Positions 1 through 8,954 are shown, counted from the first letter of the stretch. The stretch is 64,000 nucleotides of DNA from Chloroflexota bacterium (GCA_016235425.1 JACRLC010000067.1:1-64000), one strand, 5' to 3'. Numbers and translations: made by a program. Notes: a model not told the origin generated them from the sequence alone.

Positions 1-91
1 CTACTGTAAACGAGAATTTCTATACGCTATCTTTGTCGTTTCAACCGACACGAATGTCAGGACTTACGTGGCGGTACTTTTCCAATTTTTG

Positions 92-319
92 TCAGGATTT
101 AGCTGTCGGTAAAATGTCAGCTATGTACTGTCGGTTCGGAACAAATGGTTTTCGTTTCGGGACATTGATAATGTGTTTGCCGAGCGTAAACACGGCATGA
201 CTCGTGCCATCCTGCCGTTTCTTGAAACCGAGTCGTAGCAGGACTCTTTCAATTTCTTCAAAGCGAACATGCTTTGGATTTTGCCTGAGTTTGGCCAACG
301 CCTTTTCTTTTTTGCTCAT
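92..319 (-). CDS. hicA: HicA-like mRNA interferase toxin
   Basis: A 75-residue basic protein resembling HicA toxins, small RNA-binding proteins that cleave mRNA and are normally neutralised by HicB. Visible are the N-terminal helix, the LLRLGF segment, and the DGTSHAVF stretch whose His41 corresponds to the catalytic His of HicA, followed by a basic strand (INVPKRKP). The ATG is preceded by GGGAGG at good spacing. No HicB follows: the ~90 bases left downstream hold only short stop-broken frames, so the toxin is either an orphan or its partner lies outside the window. The family call is by motif; activity is inferred. Confidence 0.62.
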   Translation of the reverse strand: MSKKEKALAKLRQNPKHVRFEEIERVLLRLGFKKRQDGTSHAVFTLGKHIINVPKRKPFVPNRQYIADILPTAKS

Positions 320-333
320 AAATTACCTCCCGC

Positions 334-362
334 ATAGTACCATATTCGATACTACAAGGCAA
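334..362 (-). promoter_or_regulatory. Promoter of the HicA-like gene
   Basis: On the minus strand, -35 TTGCCT (357-362) and -10 TACTAT (334-339) are separated by 17 bases, directly upstream of the GGGAGG ribosome site. An imperfect inverted repeat (TAGTA...TACTA) spans the spacer and -10 and could be an autoregulatory operator. Confidence 0.5.
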
Positions 363-426
363 GAATTAATTTCCGCTTGCCATTCAAAATCTCAGAGACC
401 ACGCCTTATGAGAAAAGGGATCGGAT

Positions 427-1905
427 TCAGCGGATATGCAGGTCGCAGACCTGGCGGTAGTGATGCCCGAGGATGGCGAAGGTGATCGCCATTGGGAACA
501 AACGCGGGCGGTGAAAGAGCGTCCAGAAGAAAAGCTTCCAATAGTGGAGGCGTTCCCTGCCAACGATTCCCAGGTGGAGAATGGAGCGGAAAAAGGCCAG
601 GAGGTACTCGAAGTCAAAAGGCACACTGATCTTCGGCAGTTTGTACTCGCGCAGAAATGTCTTGACGCGTGCATAATAATTTTTTGGGGAGTAAAGATAC
701 TCAAGGAGCGACCGGTAGCCCTTGTGCAATACATCCAGTCCCATTTTGGGGATGATGTTGGTCATGCCATCCACGTTATCGCCTGAGAACACGCCGAGCA
801 GGCGGCCTTCCCGCGCCAGGCGCTGGTAAAGCTGTGTGCCGAACGGCGCCTGCAACATGCCAACCATGGCGGTCACGATGCCGCTTTTTTGAATGAAGTC
901 AATCTGCCGCTGGAAAATCGAGGGGGTATCGCTGTCGAACCCGACGATGAATCCACCCTGAACTTGCAGTCCGCTGCGCTGGATGCGCTTCACGTCCGCG
1001 ACCAGATCGCGGTTCTTGTTGTGTTTCTTGCCGCATTCCGCCAGACTTTCCTCACTCGGCGTCTCGATGCCGATAAAGACCATGTTGAACCCGGCTTCAA
1101 CCATCAGGTGCATCAACTCTTCGTCATCAGCCAGGTTGATTGAGGCCTCCGTGTGAAAGGTCATGCCAACTTTGTCTTTTCGCCATTCGATCAGGGCAGG
1201 CAGGAGGCTTTCCTTCAAAACCTTTTTGTTTCCGATCAGATTATCGTCCACGAAGAAGACGCTATTCCGCCAGCCCAATTGATAGAGACCGTCCAGTTCG
1301 CGGACGATCTGCCCGGCGCTCTTAAGGCGCGGTTTATGGCCGAGCAATACCGTCACGTTGCAAAAATCGCAATTGTAGGGACAGCCGCGTGAGAATTGGA
1401 TTGCCATCGTGGCGTAGCGTTTCAGATCGGCCAATTTCCACAGCGGGGCGGGGGTTCGGTGGATGTCTGCAAAACCTGAGGCGGTATACACTCGTTTCGC
1501 GCAGCCCTGCTCGAGGTCCGCGAGGAACGGAGGCAGGGTCAACTCGGCTTCGTTCAGGATAAAGTGATCCACATCTTTGAATTCTTCATGTTCAACGACA
1601 AAGAGCGGCCCACCCGCGACTACTTTGAGTCCAGCCGTCTTACAGCGCGCGATCACCGGGTGGACCGAGTCGCGTTGCACAGCCATTGCACTGACAAAAG
1701 CCATGTCGGCCCATTCAAGGTCTCTTTCGGTCAGTTTGCAAACATTCATGTCAACCAGACGCTTCTCCCAATCACCGGGCAACATGGCAGCGACCGTCAG
1801 CAGGCCAAGGGGCGGCAGGGAGGCGCGCTTGCGGATGAACTGCAGGGCGTGTTTGAAACTCCAGAACGTATCCGGGAACTCAGGATAGATCAACAATACT
1901 TTCAT
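427..1905 (-). CDS. B12-binding radical SAM protein
   Basis: A 492-residue radical SAM enzyme with an N-terminal cobalamin-binding-like domain (about residues 1-140) and a radical SAM core holding the CxxxCxxC cluster motif at Cys175, Cys179 and Cys182 (GCPYNCDFC). The C-terminal ~130 residues match the extra domain seen in B12-binding radical SAM proteins of the DUF4070 type. Such enzymes use a 4Fe-4S cluster, SAM and often B12 for radical methylation or rearrangement; the substrate cannot be read here. The B12 domain lacks an obvious DxHxxG motif, so cobalamin may bind base-off without a His ligand. Start is ATG after GGAGGG. It is monocistronic, with about 360 gene-free bases upstream. Confidence 0.8.
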   Translation of the reverse strand: MKVLLIYPEFPDTFWSFKHALQFIRKRASLPPLGLLTVAAMLPGDWEKRLVDMNVCKLTERDLEWADMAFVSAMAVQRDSVHPVIARCKTAGLKVVAGGPLFVVEHEEFKDVDHFILNEAELTLPPFLADLEQGCAKRVYTASGFADIHRTPAPLWKLADLKRYATMAIQFSRGCPYNCDFCNVTVLLGHKPRLKSAGQIVRELDGLYQLGWRNSVFFVDDNLIGNKKVLKESLLPALIEWRKDKVGMTFHTEASINLADDEELMHLMVEAGFNMVFIGIETPSEESLAECGKKHNKNRDLVADVKRIQRSGLQVQGGFIVGFDSDTPSIFQRQIDFIQKSGIVTAMVGMLQAPFGTQLYQRLAREGRLLGVFSGDNVDGMTNIIPKMGLDVLHKGYRSLLEYLYSPKNYYARVKTFLREYKLPKISVPFDFEYLLAFFRSILHLGIVGRERLHYWKLFFWTLFHRPRLFPMAITFAILGHHYRQVCDLHIR

Positions 1906-2124
1906 TTTGCCCTCCGCGGGATTTAATACATGTCAATTGGCGAATGGATACAGGCTCGCCCCCTGCGGTCGGATTCATCGAACAAGCGGATGAAAGCGGC
2001 TGGGCGTTCCGCTGACTGTCGTCAATCGTTATTCGTTTAATTCATTATATGCCAAAGGAGAGTAAAAAACGCAACGACTTATTTCCTCCCCTTGCGCACA
2101 TCGTCCCGATGTCCTTTGGGAGAA

Positions 2125-2178
2125 CGTCCCGAAGGTTTCCTTGAAAAACCTTGTTGAGCCGTTCAAACCTTCGGGACG
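2125..2178. repeat. CGTCCCGAAGG inverted-repeat element, copy 1
   Basis: A ~54-bp element with termini CGTCCCGAAGG and CCTTCGGGACG enclosing a ~32-bp unique interior. Its right flank (GGTGCGTAACATCAG) recurs in inverse orientation next to the copy at 20462. Three more copies lie at 20219, 20462 and 20976. Its size and structure resemble a small non-autonomous palindromic repeat. Confidence 0.75.
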
Positions 2179-2202
2179 GTGCGTAACATCAGTTACTTCA
2201 TC

Positions 2203-2238
2203 AAAAAAACAGCCGCGCGGATTGCAGTCCGCGCGGCT
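2203..2238 (-). terminator. Rho-independent terminator of the Fe-S oxidoreductase gene
   Basis: On the minus strand an 11-bp GC-rich stem (AGCCGCGCGGA / TCCGCGCGGCT) with a 6-nt loop is followed by seven T residues, 25 bases past the stop codon at 2263. Confidence 0.85.
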
Positions 2239-2262
2239 ATTCACTGGAAGATTGGTGACCGA

Positions 2263-4248
2263 TTACTTCATTCTCTCCGCCACCAACTCCGCCACATCCT
2301 TGACCTGGATTTGGCTGCCCTCCGCTTTGGCAGAATCGGTCAACATCGTCAGGCAGAATGGACAGCCCACCGCCACGGTATTTGCGCCTGTGGATTTGGC
2401 CTCTGCGAAGCGCGCGTTGTTGACGCGTTCCGTGCCCGCTTCCTCCTCCTTCCACATCTGCGCGCCGCCCGCGCCACAACAGAAGGACTTGGCCGAATTA
2501 CGCGGCATTTCAATCGTCAACGCGCCGACAGATTGTAGTGTGTTGCGTGGCGCGTCCGCAATCTTGTTGTGCCTTCCCAAATAACATGGGTCATGGAATG
2601 TCACTCGTAACTCGTCGCTCGTCACTTGCAACTGTATTTTCCCCGCGCCCACCAATTCATTGATGAACTGCGTGTGATGGACGACTTCATAGTTTCCACC
2701 GAACGCGGGATACTCATTCTTGATCGTGTGCAAACAATGCGGACAGGTCGTCACGATCCGTTTTGGTTTGAGTTCGTTCAGGATTTCAACGTTTTGCGTC
2801 GCCAGTCCGAAGAAGATATCTTCACGACCTGCGCGGCGTGCCGAATCCCCTGTGCAGGATTCGTTCTTGCCAAGCACCGCGTAATTGACCCCCGCCGCAT
2901 TCAAAATCTTTGCGAAAGCCTGCGCGGTCTTTTGCGCGCGCGCGTCGGTTGCAGGTGCGCATCCGACCCACCACAAAATGTCAGGTTCACCGTTTTGCTC
3001 AATCGTCGGGACGTTGAGTCCATCAGCCCATTTCATTCTGTCCTGCTGGCTGACGTTCCACGGATTCATGTTGCGTTCCATGCCTTTGAACGCAGTCTCA
3101 AGTTGTTTCGGGAAATTGCTTTCCATCATCGAAAGATTGCGGCGAATTTCCAGAATGTCGCGCATCGGTTCGTTGCCGACCGGGCAAATATCCACGCACG
3201 CGCCGCACGATGTACAAGCCCACACCGCCTCTTCCGAAATCAAACTCGTCAATTCAACATCGGTCGCGCCGCCATCGTTCAGGTGATAGCGTTTGTTGAT
3301 TTCCAACGCGGCAGGCGAGAGCAGCTTGCCCGTGTTGTACGCGGGGCAAACCTCCTGACAGCGGAAGCACATGATGCAGGCGTAGCTGTCCATGATCTGC
3401 TCCCAGCCCAAATCCTTCATCTTCGCCGCGCCGAACTGCTCGATCGAAGTGTCGTCGAGATTGATATAACTTAATTGGCCGATGGATTTCCGTTCGGGCT
3501 TTACTGCAAAATTGATCGGGGCAAAGAACAGGTGGATGTGTTTTGAATATGGAAAATAAGGAAGGAACGCAACCACCGCTCCAATGGACAGCCAGAATGT
3601 GATTCTTTCCCCGACGATTAAAGACCCCGCGTCCCACCCCGACCATAAACCTGCCACCGCTGAAATGGTTGGCTGCCAACTGTCAGGGACTCCCGTCCCC
3701 GCCACGAAAAAGGACTCTCCAAACAAACGCGCCGTGTTGTGCGTAAAAATAAATAATGCAACGATTGCCGAATCGCGAGAGATGCCGAACCTTGCTTTCG
3801 GGTGGAGCAATGTTGCTTTACGCGTGGACAGAGTCGCAGGTCGAAGAATGAAGCGGCGGATTTCCATCGCAATGATTCCAACGAGGATCGCCACGTTGGC
3901 AACGTCCGCAAGCAGGCGATAGAAATTGCCAAACCATCCCAAATGATCGAGCAGTTTGAATTCGGTGTACGCGTAAATCAAATCCGCGAGATTGATGAGC
4001 AGGAAGGAGAGAAAACCCCAGCCGATGAGCGCGTGCAAAATGGACGGCCACAAACGGAAACGAAAAACGGGTTGGAAGAGACCGACCTTGACGATGAGTT
4101 CTCCAATCCGTTTCCAGATGAGCGACCAGTTGATTTTGCCCTGTCCGCTGGCGATGTGACTGATGATGCGTTGCGCGCCGCGATACGTGAAGTAGAGCGA
4201 TACGAGTGTGGCAATGACAAAGAGGATTTTTTCAATGGGTGAGAGCAT
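2263..4248 (-). CDS. Membrane Fe-S oxidoreductase, HdrD/DsrK-like fusion
   Basis: A 661-residue redox protein. The N-terminal ~240 residues have about five membrane helices and resemble the NarI/DsrM/HdrE cytochrome b-type domain. Two 4Fe-4S motifs follow (CIMCFRCQEVCP near residue 290, CTSCGACVDICP near 345), then two cysteine-rich CCG-type modules. The second CCG module is canonical (SFCCGAGGAQMW near 590, GCPFC). The first is variant, with a single Cys in SCTGD before TCPHC. The layout suggests membrane quinol/quinone-linked electron transfer to a thiol or flavoprotein partner. The family is firm; the partner is unknown. Start is ATG after GGAGG. It ends at a strong terminator. Confidence 0.85.
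   Translation of the reverse strand: MLSPIEKILFVIATLVSLYFTYRGAQRIISHIASGQGKINWSLIWKRIGELIVKVGLFQPVFRFRLWPSILHALIGWGFLSFLLINLADLIYAYTEFKLLDHLGWFGNFYRLLADVANVAILVGIIAMEIRRFILRPATLSTRKATLLHPKARFGISRDSAIVALFIFTHNTARLFGESFFVAGTGVPDSWQPTISAVAGLWSGWDAGSLIVGERITFWLSIGAVVAFLPYFPYSKHIHLFFAPINFAVKPERKSIGQLSYINLDDTSIEQFGAAKMKDLGWEQIMDSYACIMCFRCQEVCPAYNTGKLLSPAALEINKRYHLNDGGATDVELTSLISEEAVWACTSCGACVDICPVGNEPMRDILEIRRNLSMMESNFPKQLETAFKGMERNMNPWNVSQQDRMKWADGLNVPTIEQNGEPDILWWVGCAPATDARAQKTAQAFAKILNAAGVNYAVLGKNESCTGDSARRAGREDIFFGLATQNVEILNELKPKRIVTTCPHCLHTIKNEYPAFGGNYEVVHHTQFINELVGAGKIQLQVTSDELRVTFHDPCYLGRHNKIADAPRNTLQSVGALTIEMPRNSAKSFCCGAGGAQMWKEEEAGTERVNNARFAEAKSTGANTVAVGCPFCLTMLTDSAKAEGSQIQVKDVAELVAERMK
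2600..2628. repeat. Heptamer-type simple repeat inside the Fe-S gene
   Basis: A run of 7-bp-period repeats (CACTCGT, AACTCGT, CGCTCGT, CACTTG) lies in frame and encodes the short segment TSDELRVT just before the last CCG module. Similar runs occur elsewhere in the window, so this is probably an inserted simple repeat tolerated in a loop. Confidence 0.6.
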
Positions 4249-4268
4249 GAGGGCCTCCTGATGTTTTC

Positions 4269-4391
4269 GTCATTGCGAGCGACTGAAAGGAGCGAAGCAA
4301 TCTCCTGTTAAGCGGACAAATCTTATCGAACAATTCACACCGTTTAATCGGGGGGTTGCTTCGTCGGGGAGAGCACCCTCCTCGCAACGAC
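4269..4391. repeat. GTCATTGCGAG palindromic element, copy 1
   Basis: A ~123-bp element bounded by GTCATTGCGAG and an inverted CTCGCAACGAC, with internal GAAGCAATCTCC and an inverted GGTTGCTTC. Three more copies lie at 5529, 13492 and 36501. It sits in the intergenic gap upstream of the Fe-S gene. Confidence 0.8.
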
Positions 4392-4416
4392 ATTGCGCCA
4401 ATAGTTTAGCACAACT

Positions 4417-5364
4417 TCACACCATTGTAGCAAAATTCACTAAACTGTCCCAAATTTCGGTATTGAGTTTTTCAAATTGAGATTGTGCGAATTCCCAGAA
4501 CAATCCCTGCGCACGGGTGAATGGAAAGTCAATATGGCGCGCCATGTAAATCGTGCGCCGCAGATCAAGTCCGTCTACTTCCACTTTTTTGATTCGCCCC
4601 AAAGCCAGTCCGCGCGCCGCAGCCATTTCAGAGACGAAGGCAATGCCTACGCCGCGTTCCACGGCCATTTCAATCGCTTCTGCGTTGCCAAGTTCGATCA
4701 CAACGTTGAGATTGTCCATCGTAATATTGTGGCGCTTCAAGCCTCCCATTACGGTTTCGCACGTTCCAGACATTTCCTCGCGGGTGACGATGGGCTGGTC
4801 GAGCAGGTCGGCGGGCAGGGCATGTCCGTAATTCGACCAGGGGTGGTTGGAAGGGACGATAAGGATAATCCGATCCTCGAAAAGGGGAACAGGCTCAAGG
4901 TCCCGGTGTTCGAGGCGGCGGCTGGAGATCCCTATCGGCAGGGCGCGGCAAAGAAGCCTGTCCAGCACCGAATCCCGGCTCATGATCTTCACTCGCGGGT
5001 GCACGGCGGGATAATCGCGTTGAAAGTCTGCCAGCAAAATGGGCAGGAGATATTTTCCGGCAGAGGTCGAACAGCCGATCAGAAGTTCTCCGCCGACCTG
5101 GTTGTTCACATCCTGAAGCCCGTCTTCGAGCAGGCGCGCGGCTAGCAAAACCTCACGTACCATCGGAATGATCGTCTGGCCCGCTTCACTTAGCTGCACC
5201 GAGCGTCCGTGGCGGATGAATAATTCCACTTTGTAAGCGCGTTCGAGCGCCTGAATATTCTGGCTGATGGCGGACTGCGACATGTGAAGCCGCCGCGCGG
5301 CCTGGCTGAAATTCTTTTCCTCCGCCGCAACAAGGAACACGCGCAAAGCCGACAACTCGACCAT
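4417..5364 (-). CDS. LysR-family transcriptional regulator
   Basis: A 315-residue LysR-type regulator. The N-terminal winged helix-turn-helix is clear (FSQAARRLHMSQSAISQNIQ), followed by the type 2 periplasmic-binding-like effector domain from about residue 90. The frame is open 20 codons further upstream, but ATG at 5364 has a GGAGAG ribosome site (5369-5374) and starts exactly at the family N-terminus (MVELSALRVFLVAAEE). The target and co-inducer are not evident. The Fe-S gene and the rhodanese gene on the same strand are not divergent partners, so the usual LysR divergent-target rule does not help. Confidence 0.88.
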   Translation of the reverse strand: MVELSALRVFLVAAEEKNFSQAARRLHMSQSAISQNIQALERAYKVELFIRHGRSVQLSEAGQTIIPMVREVLLAARLLEDGLQDVNNQVGGELLIGCSTSAGKYLLPILLADFQRDYPAVHPRVKIMSRDSVLDRLLCRALPIGISSRRLEHRDLEPVPLFEDRIILIVPSNHPWSNYGHALPADLLDQPIVTREEMSGTCETVMGGLKRHNITMDNLNVVIELGNAEAIEMAVERGVGIAFVSEMAAARGLALGRIKKVEVDGLDLRRTIYMARHIDFPFTRAQGLFWEFAQSQFEKLNTEIWDSLVNFATMV

Positions 5365-5368
5365 TTTT

Positions 5369-5374
5369 CTCTCC
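5369..5374 (-). promoter_or_regulatory. Ribosome binding site fixing the LysR start
   Basis: GGAGAG on the minus strand, four bases from the ATG at 5364. No comparable site precedes the longer open frame. Confidence 0.7.
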
Positions 5375-5489
5375 GTGATAAGGAACTCTGATATTTCGCT
5401 GGTATAAGGATAAGGGTTTGTCATGAGCGTGAACAGTGAGAATTGTCAACGCTTGCGTGTGCGGATGTGGGGGAAACACCCCAGAAGCA

Positions 5490-5519
5490 AACTGCCCGCA
5501 AGTTTCCTCGCGGGCAGTT
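5490..5519 (-). terminator. Hairpin terminator after the rhodanese-repeat gene
   Basis: Inverted repeat AACTGCCCGC / GCGGGCAGTT with a 10-nt spacer, about 135 bases past the restored stop codon of the rhodanese gene. There is no long T run, so it is called a terminator only by position and stem strength. Confidence 0.45.
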
Positions 5520-5528
5520 CGTTCTTGT

Positions 5529-5651
5529 GTCATTGCGGGACGGTGTTCGTCCGTCGAAGCAATCTCCTATACAGTGGATTCATCTCTTCGACGATTTTTC
5601 CAAGGTTTTGGGAGATTGCTTCTCTCGCGAAGAACGCTCGTTCGCAATGAC
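5529..5651. repeat. GTCATTGCGAG palindromic element, copy 2
   Basis: A ~123-bp member of the same family as 4269-4391: GTCATTGCGGG at one end, GCAATGAC at the other, with internal GAAGCAATCTCC and an inverted GGAGATTGCTTC. It ends only 2 bases from the restored rhodanese stop codon. Confidence 0.8.
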
Positions 5652-5653
5652 AT

Positions 5654-7365
5654 CTATTTGGCTGTCGGAAGTTCAGCGGCGACCCAGCCGTTCATGCCGC
5701 CAGCCAGGTTGCGGACGTTGGTGTAGCCCAGGAATTGCAGGTACATCATGGTGATGCCGCCGCGATGACCGGACTGCAGTACACCACAATGGGCGCGGCC
5801 TTGTCAGCAGGCAGGGACGCGAGATTGGCGGGCAGGTCGTTGACGAAGACCAGCGTTGAATCCTCGATGTAGCCATCGGCGGTCTTTTCTTCCTCGGAGC
5901 GCAGGTCGAGCATGAAGGGAACCGTACCGCCGGCGATTTCAGTGTTCAGGTCCACTGGTTTGATGGAGCCAAAACCTTCGGGCAGGGCGCTTAGGTAAGC
6001 ATCCAGCGCGGCCAGACGGGTTGTATCCACCTCGGGAGCAGTGCCAGCGACCGGAGCCGCGGGTTCACCGGTCTCAACGGCGAACTGTGCCTTGATCCAG
6101 CCATTCATGCCGCCAGCCAGATTGACCACATCGGCGTAACCGAGCAAGCGCAAAGAGGCGACGGCAAGAGCGCCGCGGTGACCGGACGCGCAGTAGACTA
6201 CGATCTTCTGATCTTGGGTGGGAAGCTTATCCAGGTTCTTGAGCAGGTCGCGGATTGGGATATTGATCGCGCCGGCGATGTAGCCATTTTCTGCGATCTC
6301 AGAGGGTTCGCGCAAATCCACGATGAAGGGGGGATTCTCGACCAGCAGGCCGTTGAGAGCATCGGACTTCACAGTGTAGAAGCCCTGGTCAGCGGGCAGG
6401 GCAGACACGAACTCATCCCAAACAACGGGCCAGTTGACCCAGCCAACGACGGGCATGTTGGCATTTTTCCACGCATTCAAGCCGCCGGCGAGGTTTGTGA
6501 TGTTGCTATAGCCCAGGAGGCGCAGTCCCATCACTACGACAGAGCCGCGATGACCGGAGACGCAATGCACGACAATCGGCGCGTCCTTGGCGGGGAGGTT
6601 ATCCAGGCTGGCGAAAATCTCCAGCATGGGCACGTTGACCGCGCCTTCGATGTAGCCGTCTTTCGCGAATTCTTCGGCGGTGCGGATGTCAATGACAACA
6701 GGCGGGGTTGAGCCGGTCAGTGCTTCGCCCAGCGCATCGGTCTTGATGGCGTAATAGCCTTCCGGCAGGCCCGCGAAGAAGCTATTGAGCGCATCGAACA
6801 ATGCCTGATCTGCAATGACGGGTGTGCTGATGGCCGCGGCCGCTTCTGGCATGGAGCCGGTGACAATGGCCAGATTGGCTTTCTTCCATCCACTGAATCC
6901 GCCCGCCAGGTTGCGGACGTTGGTGTAACCCAGCAGTTTGAGGGCCGCAAAGACCATGCCAGCGCGATGACCCGACGCGCAGTAGACGACGATCGGTTCG
7001 TCGAGGCCGGGCAGTTTATCCAGGTTGGTGAGGACTTCGCGCACCGGGATATTGACAGCGCCTTCGATGTAACCATCGATTTCCAATTCGGCGGCCTCGC
7101 GAACGTCGAGGATGAAGGTTGCTTTGTCAACAAGCTCTTCGCCCAACACAGCTGGTTTGACTGTGCCGTAGCCTGCATCGGCGGGCAGTTCTGAAACGAG
7201 CGCTGCGAAGAGGGCTTGAATATCCGGCCCGGCCTCGACAACGGGGGCTTCCGTTACGACGGGAGCCTCGGTCACTGCTACGGGTTCGGCGGCGGGCGCG
7301 CAGGCGCTCAGGATCATGCTGAACACGATGAGCAATCCAAACAACATCTGCAATTTCTTCGACAT
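5654..7365 (-). pseudogene. Four-rhodanese-domain lipoprotein, frameshifted in domain 4
   Basis: A secreted lipoprotein (signal peptide ending in the lipobox ILSAC) with four tandem rhodanese domains. Each of the first three has an active-site loop of the form VVYCASGHR, VVHCVSGHR or VVYCASGHR, so a catalytic Cys is present. Rhodaneses move sulfane sulfur to thiols or cyanide. In domain 4 one base is missing next to the active-site codons (about 5773-5778): the frame then reads YCSPVIAAASP and stops at 5746. Restoring one base gives SGHRGGITMMYLQFLGYTN and continues to a stop at 5654, about 570 residues in total. It is either a real truncation or a sequence error. Start is ATG after AAGGAGA; it lies 35 bases downstream of the multiheme cytochrome, so it is probably cotranscribed. 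Confidence 0.85.
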
Positions 7366-7400
7366 GGTGATTCTCCTTAAAGATTATTGTCTCAATCAAG

Positions 7401-8954
7401 CTACTGCTGTAACTTGTGGCAGCCAGAACAGTTATCATCCTTGTATTCGAGATGGTCTTCGGGGCTGATGGGGGCCTCGCGTATGCCTTCCGCGTGACAG
7501 GCTGTGCATGAATTCGACGCGTGCTCGACGTGGTCTACGGGCAAGAGCGGCGCGTTGAGGAACTTTTCCACACTGACAAGCGGCGGGAGCGTTTCGACGA
7601 TGACAGAGGCGTTCGCTTCCAACTCATCGGATTTCACTTTCTCCTCGGTGAGGAAGAGAGTCTCATCTCCGCTGTGGCAGGTCTCGCAGGAGGCATTTTG
7701 CGGTGTGTGCTTTTGAATGTTGTGCGGCGTTGCATACAGCCAGGTTGGAAGCGCATTGAAATTGGTCAGCAAATCCCTGCCGTAGAATTCATAACTATCA
7801 GCCGCGATTGGCACGTGACGCACGGGCACATACTTGTATGGCCTATCTTCTGATGGGTCGGGATTCAATCCGATGAAGAAAGTCTGGTACGTCGCTTCGG
7901 TCTCAAAGAATGGCCTGCCGCTGGTCTCGCTGATAGCTGTGTGACAACCATCGCAGCTTGTGTACGTGATCGAGTGACAGACCTGACAGGACAGCGTATC
8001 GCCGTGTGCCTGGTGCATCGGGTTGTCGTCGCCGCCCGGGGCCGCGGTCTCGTGGCAGTCAGTGCATTTGGGCATCTCGCTTCCCGAATACCGATGGTCA
8101 GGAGCAGGCCTGCCCTGAGTTTGATCGAAGGGTGTCGGGTCCGAAGATGAACCGTGCAATTCTGTCCCCGCGTGGCATTTGATGCAGTTCATGCGCGCCT
8201 CGCGGAAGTGCACGTCGCCCGCGAGGCCTTCATTCTTGCCGAGGAACTCGTTGCCCACGCGGCTTCCGTGACAGGCCGTACACGAGCGCGTCATCGGCGG
8301 AGTCGTTTCGAAAACGTGCCCCGTAAATAAACCGCCGCCCACATTCTTTGGCTGGCTCACGTGGCACTCGCCGCACGTCGTGTGGCAGGTGGCGCAGTGA
8401 TTTCCAAACATCTCTTCGAGTTGTGCGTGATTTTCAGGCACACTGCGCGCCTCGAGCGCGGTCCAATATCCCTGCTGGGTGGAGTGAAGCGCGAACGGGT
8501 ATGTGGTCGTCTGTTCCTCGTGGCATTCGCCGCAATACTTTTCAGGCTGCGCGCTCGGGCTTGCAATCAGGCCCTCGTGCGCGGTCTCTTTATCCGGCGA
8601 TTGCACGCCGCCGTGACAATCAACGCAGGCGATCTCACCGTGATCGGTGGGCAGGAACTTCTCGCCATCCACCAAAACTTTTTGCCAGGGCTCCAACGGA
8701 GCCACATCGCCCCCTCAACCAACGCCTTTGGATTCGCTTTCCGCCGCCACCTCAGGTTTGGCCGTATCAATCAAGCGTTGCTTGTCTGTGTGGCAAATCA
8801 AGCACTCGTCATTGACGGGTGCGGCAGTTGCCTCTGCGGCTTCGATGGCCGGCGTGTCGGTCTTTGCCGGCGCATCGGCGGGGGACTTGGATGCGCATGC
8901 GGATAACGCGAACAGGATGAGGACTAGCAAACTTGCGGTTCTTGTTTTTGACAA
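7401..8954 (-). CDS. 13-heme cytochrome c lipoprotein with in-frame TGA (putative selenocysteine)
   Basis: A multiheme c-type cytochrome read from TTG at 8954 (ribosome site GAGAGG). It has a lipoprotein signal (ALSAC) and 13 CxxCH heme motifs: one (CLICH) before and twelve after an in-frame TGA at 8715-8717, codon 80, context KGVG-TGA-GGDV. The frame is otherwise open to 7401. Without readthrough the twelve-heme part has only an internal GTG and no export signal, so it could not be matured. Seventeen bases after the TGA a perfect 6-bp hairpin (GGCTCC, loop GTT, GGAGCC) has G first in its loop, as in bacterial SECIS elements, and tRNA-Sec is encoded at 54231. Selenocysteine insertion is inferred; a nonsense mutation is the alternative. 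The segment [10 protein letters not shown] comes from a dispersed repeat. The ccm genes nearby would attach the hemes. Confidence 0.75.
8112..8130. repeat. CTGAG-TTGTCGAAG-type dispersed repeat inside the cytochrome gene
   Basis: A variant (CTGAGTTTGATCGAAGGG) of the short CACTGAGCCTGTCGAAGTG palindrome also found at 15828, 20399, 36437 and 63016. Here it is translated in frame as TPFDQTQG between heme motifs. Confidence 0.55.
8684..8717 (-). promoter_or_regulatory. Candidate bacterial SECIS element
   Basis: On the minus strand TGA (8715-8717) is followed by 17 bases and then a 3-nt loop GTT capped by the 6-bp stem GGCTCC/GGAGCC. This matches the general bacterial SECIS description: a small apical loop with G in its first two positions, 16-37 nt from the UGA. 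It has not been tested by folding or SelB binding. Confidence 0.6.

Larger units (their letters stand above)
1906..2262. other. Gene-free interval with repeat and terminator
   Basis: About 357 bases between two minus-strand genes. It holds one copy of the CGTCCCGAAGG inverted-repeat element (2125-2178) and a strong minus-strand terminator (2203-2238). No credible coding region is seen. Confidence 0.7.

Noticed and set aside
1-91. HicB antitoxin after the HicA-like gene
   Set aside because: Only a 14-codon frame from a TTG and another short frame are present, both ending at stops; no HicB motif.
2626-3474. Plus-strand open frame opposite the Fe-S oxidoreductase
   Set aside because: Antisense shadow; the minus-strand protein has cluster-binding motifs throughout this interval.
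8703-8705. GTG as the start of a separate twelve-heme cytochrome gene
   Set aside because: The product would have no signal peptide and could not receive heme; the upstream lipoprotein signal is in the same frame, interrupted only by TGA.
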